Assembly: GCA_020847555.1 (NCBI GenBank)
Contig: JADLBT010000367.1
Span: 1 to 25,945 of the forward strand
Length of the DNA: 25,945 bases
DNA from: Gemmataceae bacterium
GTDB taxonomy: Bacteria > Planctomycetota > Planctomycetia > Gemmatales > Gemmataceae
Direction of reading: 5' to 3'
This document shows, piece after piece, positions 23,872 through 25,945 of the stretch. A program made the position numbers and the translations under genes. Within the stretch, counting starts at the first letter, position 1. Every line of letters begins with the position of its first letter. The notes beneath the pieces were generated by a model. The model saw only the letters and a program-made list of their open reading frames with translations, did not search any database and was not told where the DNA came from.

Positions 23872-23903
23872 TTGGTTTGTCCCGCGCTTACGCTTCGGGC
23901 TCG
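23844..23903. repeat. R2-family repeat at the end of addA
   Basis: The left arm (23844-23868, with GAGCCCGAAGCG) lies in the coding sequence and is followed at once by the TGA stop. The right arm (23881-23903) retains CGCTTCGGGCTCG but has decayed in its inner half, so the hairpin is imperfect compared with 8176-8242. Confidence 0.82.
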
Positions 23904-24304
23904 CCGTGCGCGAGCCCTAACCAACTCCTATCGGCAGCCAGGTCCGGTTGCATCAGGGAAAGTTTTACCACCGCGCGTTTTGTAAGCCCGGCGACAACTT
24001 CTTGTAAAACGTACCCGCGAACCCAGCTCTCGGCGTCCCGCACCCATGACGGGTGTTTTGGCGGCCCGTCAGCAAACCGTTACTGTCCCAGCACTTCGAG
24101 CAACGCAGGCGGAACCGCGGCGGCAGGCGGCTTTTGGCACCGCAGCTGCTATTGACGGAGACATCCTCTTTCCCAATCGACCGCCGAATGGCAGCGTCGG
24201 ACAACGGGTGAGGCCGCCGCTGGCGGGTTCGCCTGATTTTGGTTTGTGGCGTGCAAGCGGTCCGCTGGGTTGTCGTCGCACTGAACAGGGAGGTTCAAAG
24301 CGAC
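23904..24304. other. intergenic region after addA
   Basis: About 400 bp without a convincing gene. There is a small AT-richer patch at 23955-24015 with partly symmetric GTTTTGTAAG and CTTGTAAAAC words, and a weak terminator at 24041-24059. The open frames here have no start signals or recognisable sequence. Confidence 0.5.
24041..24059 (+). terminator. weak intrinsic terminator candidate
   Basis: CACCC-ATGAC-GGGTG is followed by TTTT. The stem is only 5-6 bp, so this is marginal. It is the only terminator-like structure behind addA. Confidence 0.35.
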
Positions 24305-24625
24305 ATGGCGCAGCTGAATATTCGTGTCGATGCGACTCACACCTCGTCCGCCCGTTGCGGGATGTGCGGCAACACCGTCCCGGCGAACGGCCCGCACCTG
24401 TCGGTCGCCGACGACGGCGCGAAGGTCTGCCGCGACTGCGGCAAGCGCCACGCTCCCGCCCTGGCCGCGCTGCTCGACCTCGCCCGCGTCGCCGAGCGCG
24501 TCGGCCGCATCGGCCGGCACACCGTCGTCCCGCCAATGGCCGCCATCCTCGACCTCGTCAAGGCCGCCGAGGACTATCTCCACCTCACGCCCTCGCAGCG
24601 CCGGGCCGAGCGCCGCGTCGCGTAG
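24305..24625 (+). CDS. small CxxC/CxxC zinc-ribbon-like protein
   Basis: This protein has 106 residues from the ATG at 24305 (MAQLNIRVDATH), with AGGGAGG 10 nt upstream. Residues about 18-45 contain CGMCG and CRDCGKRH, two CxxC pairs about 25 residues apart that could bind one zinc ion. The remainder is helical (ALAALLDLARVAERVGRIG; MAAILDLVKAAEDYLHL). No signal peptide is seen, so it is probably cytoplasmic. I do not recognise the family. A DNA- or protein-binding role is possible but unproven. It stands alone between addA and the SGNH hydrolase gene. Confidence 0.75.
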   Translation: MAQLNIRVDATHTSSARCGMCGNTVPANGPHLSVADDGAKVCRDCGKRHAPALAALLDLARVAERVGRIGRHTVVPPMAAILDLVKAAEDYLHLTPSQRRAERRVA

Positions 24626-24646
24626 TGCAGGGGCAAGGGACTGGGG

Positions 24647-24676
24647 AAAGCCCACGGGGCACTACCCGTGGGCTTT
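24647..24676. repeat. R1-family hairpin, terminator-like
   Basis: AAAGCCCACGGG (24647-24658) pairs perfectly with CCCGTGGGCTTT (24665-24676) around a 6-nt loop, 21 bp after the stop at 24625. It has the same arms and loop length as 11440-11469. The CTTT at the end could give weak termination on the plus strand. Confidence 0.85.
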
Positions 24677-24743
24677 GCAAGGACTCTTTGGGGCATACGA
24701 TACGAGCAGGCCCCCCATCCCACCCCGCGAGGAGCGCCTGCTC

Positions 24744-25604
24744 ATGCACCTGACACCCCTTTGCCGCCGCGCCGCGCTCGGCGCACTTCTCCTCCTCGTC
24801 GCCCTCCCAGCCGCTCACCGTGCCGGCGACGCGAAGGATGGCCCGGCCTGGGTCGGGCCGATGAAGCAGGTCCATGCCCGCTTCACCGGCACGAAGGGCA
24901 CGCTCGCCCAGTTCGGCGACTCGATCACCGTCACGATGGCCTACTGGGCGCCCCTCGAAGGCGAGCCGAGGAACATGCCGCCGGAGATGGCCCACGCCCA
25001 CGCGCTGGTCAAGAAGTACATGCGGCCCGAGTGCTGGCGCAAGTGGAAGGGGCCAGAGTACGGCAGCAACGGGTCGATGACGATCCGCTGGGCCGACGCC
25101 AACGTCGAGAAGTGGCTGGCGAAATTGAACCCGGAGACAGCCCTGATCATGTTCGGCACCAACGACATCGGTCAGGTGCCGCTCAAGGAGTACGAGGCGA
25201 AGACGCGGGCCGTGGTGGAGCGGTGCCTGAAGAACGGGACGGTCGTGATCCTCAGCACCATCCCGCCGCGCGCCGGCCGCCTGGAGCAGGCCAACCAGTA
25301 CGCCGAGGCGGCCCGGCGCGTGGCCCGCGACCTGAAGGTGCCGCTGATCGACTACTTCGCCGAGATCGTCAAGCGCCGACCGGACGACTGGAACGGCGCC
25401 TTGCCGCAGTTCAAGGGCGTCAAGGGTAGCGAGTACGAGGTGCCGACGCTGATCGCTCGCGACGGCGTCCACCCATCCAGCCCGAGCAAGTTCCGCGATT
25501 ACTCCGCCACGTCGCTGCGCAGCAACGGCTACGCACTGCGGAACTACCTCTCGGTTCTCGCCTACGCCGACGTCATCCGGCGCGTACTGCAGCCAGAACC
25601 GTAG
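24744..25604 (+). CDS. secreted SGNH/GDSL-fold hydrolase
   Basis: This protein has 286 residues from the ATG at 24744, with GAGGAG about 9 nt upstream. The longer open frame crosses the previous gene in another frame and is rejected. Residues 1-26 are a Sec-type signal peptide (RRAALGALLLLVALPAAHRA). Block I is QFGDSIT with the nucleophile Ser60, block III is FGTNDIG with Asn140, and block V is DGVHPS with Asp240 and His243, giving a complete SGNH catalytic set. The family includes esterases, carbohydrate acetyl-esterases and lysophospholipases. Given the exported location and planctomycete context, a polysaccharide esterase is plausible, but the substrate cannot be read from sequence. Confidence 0.9.
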   Translation: MHLTPLCRRAALGALLLLVALPAAHRAGDAKDGPAWVGPMKQVHARFTGTKGTLAQFGDSITVTMAYWAPLEGEPRNMPPEMAHAHALVKKYMRPECWRKWKGPEYGSNGSMTIRWADANVEKWLAKLNPETALIMFGTNDIGQVPLKEYEAKTRAVVERCLKNGTVVILSTIPPRAGRLEQANQYAEAARRVARDLKVPLIDYFAEIVKRRPDDWNGALPQFKGVKGSEYEVPTLIARDGVHPSSPSKFRDYSATSLRSNGYALRNYLSVLAYADVIRRVLQPEP

Positions 25605-25627
25605 GAGGCGGGCGGAGCCGCCTCCTA
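25602..25627. repeat. hairpin overlapping the SGNH stop codon
   Basis: TAGGAGGCGG (25602-25611) pairs perfectly with CCGCCTCCTA (25618-25627). The TAG stop is the first three bases of the stem. There is no T-run. A proper terminator follows at 25700. Confidence 0.7.
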
Positions 25628-25699
25628 ACGGGGAGCGGCGCCCGCTGCCGATCGGCTTATATGAGACAGACAGCAGGTTTCATTCGTTTCCGCAACGTG

Positions 25700-25732
25700 C
25701 CCGCCGGGGTCAAGCCCCGGCGGGTTTGCTTT
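25700..25732 (+). terminator. intrinsic terminator after the SGNH gene
   Basis: CCCGCCGGGG (25700-25709) and CCCCGGCGGG (25715-25724) form a perfect 10-bp stem with a 5-nt loop, followed by TTTGCTTT. Confidence 0.75.
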
Positions 25733-25756
25733 CCTGGACTGAGGAGGAATGATCCC

Positions 25757-25945
25757 ATGCGGCGCGCGTGGTTTGCGGTGACGGCGTGCCGCTCGACGGG
25801 GCGGCCGTCACCTTTTTCCCCGACGGCAAGGCGGCGACTCTCGGCGGCATGGCACGCACCGGCAGCGACGGGAAGTTCGTCATCACCGGGGCAAAGGGGG
25901 AAGCCGGGCTTGTTCCGGGCAGTTACAAGGTCACCGTCAGCAAGC
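25757..25945 (+). pseudogene. broken or frameshifted small lipoprotein gene, cut by window end
   Basis: A strong GAGGAGG lies 10 nt before an ATG at 25757. That frame begins like a lipoprotein signal (MRRAWFAVTAC) and then becomes Ser/Arg/Pro-rich nonsense. From about 25777 another frame reads GDGVPLDGAAVTFFPDG, GGMARTGSDGKFVITG and GLVPGSYKVTVSK. That is the typical mature part of the DUF1559-associated lipoproteins at 6236 and 8429. A stop closes this good frame just upstream, with only a GTG at 25768 available. The signal peptide and the mature domain are thus out of frame, and about 20-25 residues between them are missing. A deletion is the simplest reading; a sequencing or assembly error is the alternative. 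Confidence 0.65.

Overview
The window looks like chromosomal DNA of a GC-rich planctomycete, most likely a member of the Gemmataceae. The evidence is two DUF1559 proteins with prepilin-type N-termini, several small lipoproteins of the GxVTxxGxPxxGxxxTF type that accompany them, secreted enzymes, long TPR proteins, and intergenic palindromes in many copies. The placement is inferred from gene families, because no rRNA is present.

Positions 1-6128 read on the minus strand. A strong sigma70-type promoter (6101-6128) drives a candidate structured RNA of about 560 nt that ends at an intrinsic terminator (5536-5576). I could not assign this RNA to a known class. Downstream on the same strand are a membrane-anchored TPR protein (2575-5325), a second TPR protein (698-2374) and a small J-domain-like protein without a visible HPD motif (67-570).

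Positions 6236-10205, also minus strand, hold two copies of one module: a DUF1559 protein followed by a small lipoprotein (7870 to 6236, and 10205 to 8429). Each DUF1559 gene is followed within a few bases of its stop by a long perfect hairpin.

Positions 10462-23871 read on the plus strand. A secreted SAM-dependent methyltransferase comes first. A housekeeping block follows: ffh, rpsP, trmD, rplS (protein targeting, ribosome and tRNA modification; rimM is not in its usual place), then a YraN-family protein, tyrS, and an addB-addA pair that overlaps by 31 bp and should form a double-strand-break repair helicase-nuclease. TyrRS carries an unusual insertion of about 45 residues. AddA appears to have lost the catalytic lysine of its nuclease motif.

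Positions 24305-25945 hold a small CxxC/CxxC protein, a secreted SGNH-fold hydrolase with a good terminator, and the start of another lipoprotein gene that looks frameshifted and is cut by the window edge.

At least six families of inverted or palindromic repeats are scattered through the window. Some have entered or ended coding regions. One lies in frame inside addB, one supplies the stop codon of the methyltransferase gene, and one supplies the last residues and stop of addA. Many starts given here are downstream of the longest open frame; they were chosen from Shine-Dalgarno sites, signal peptides and family alignment.
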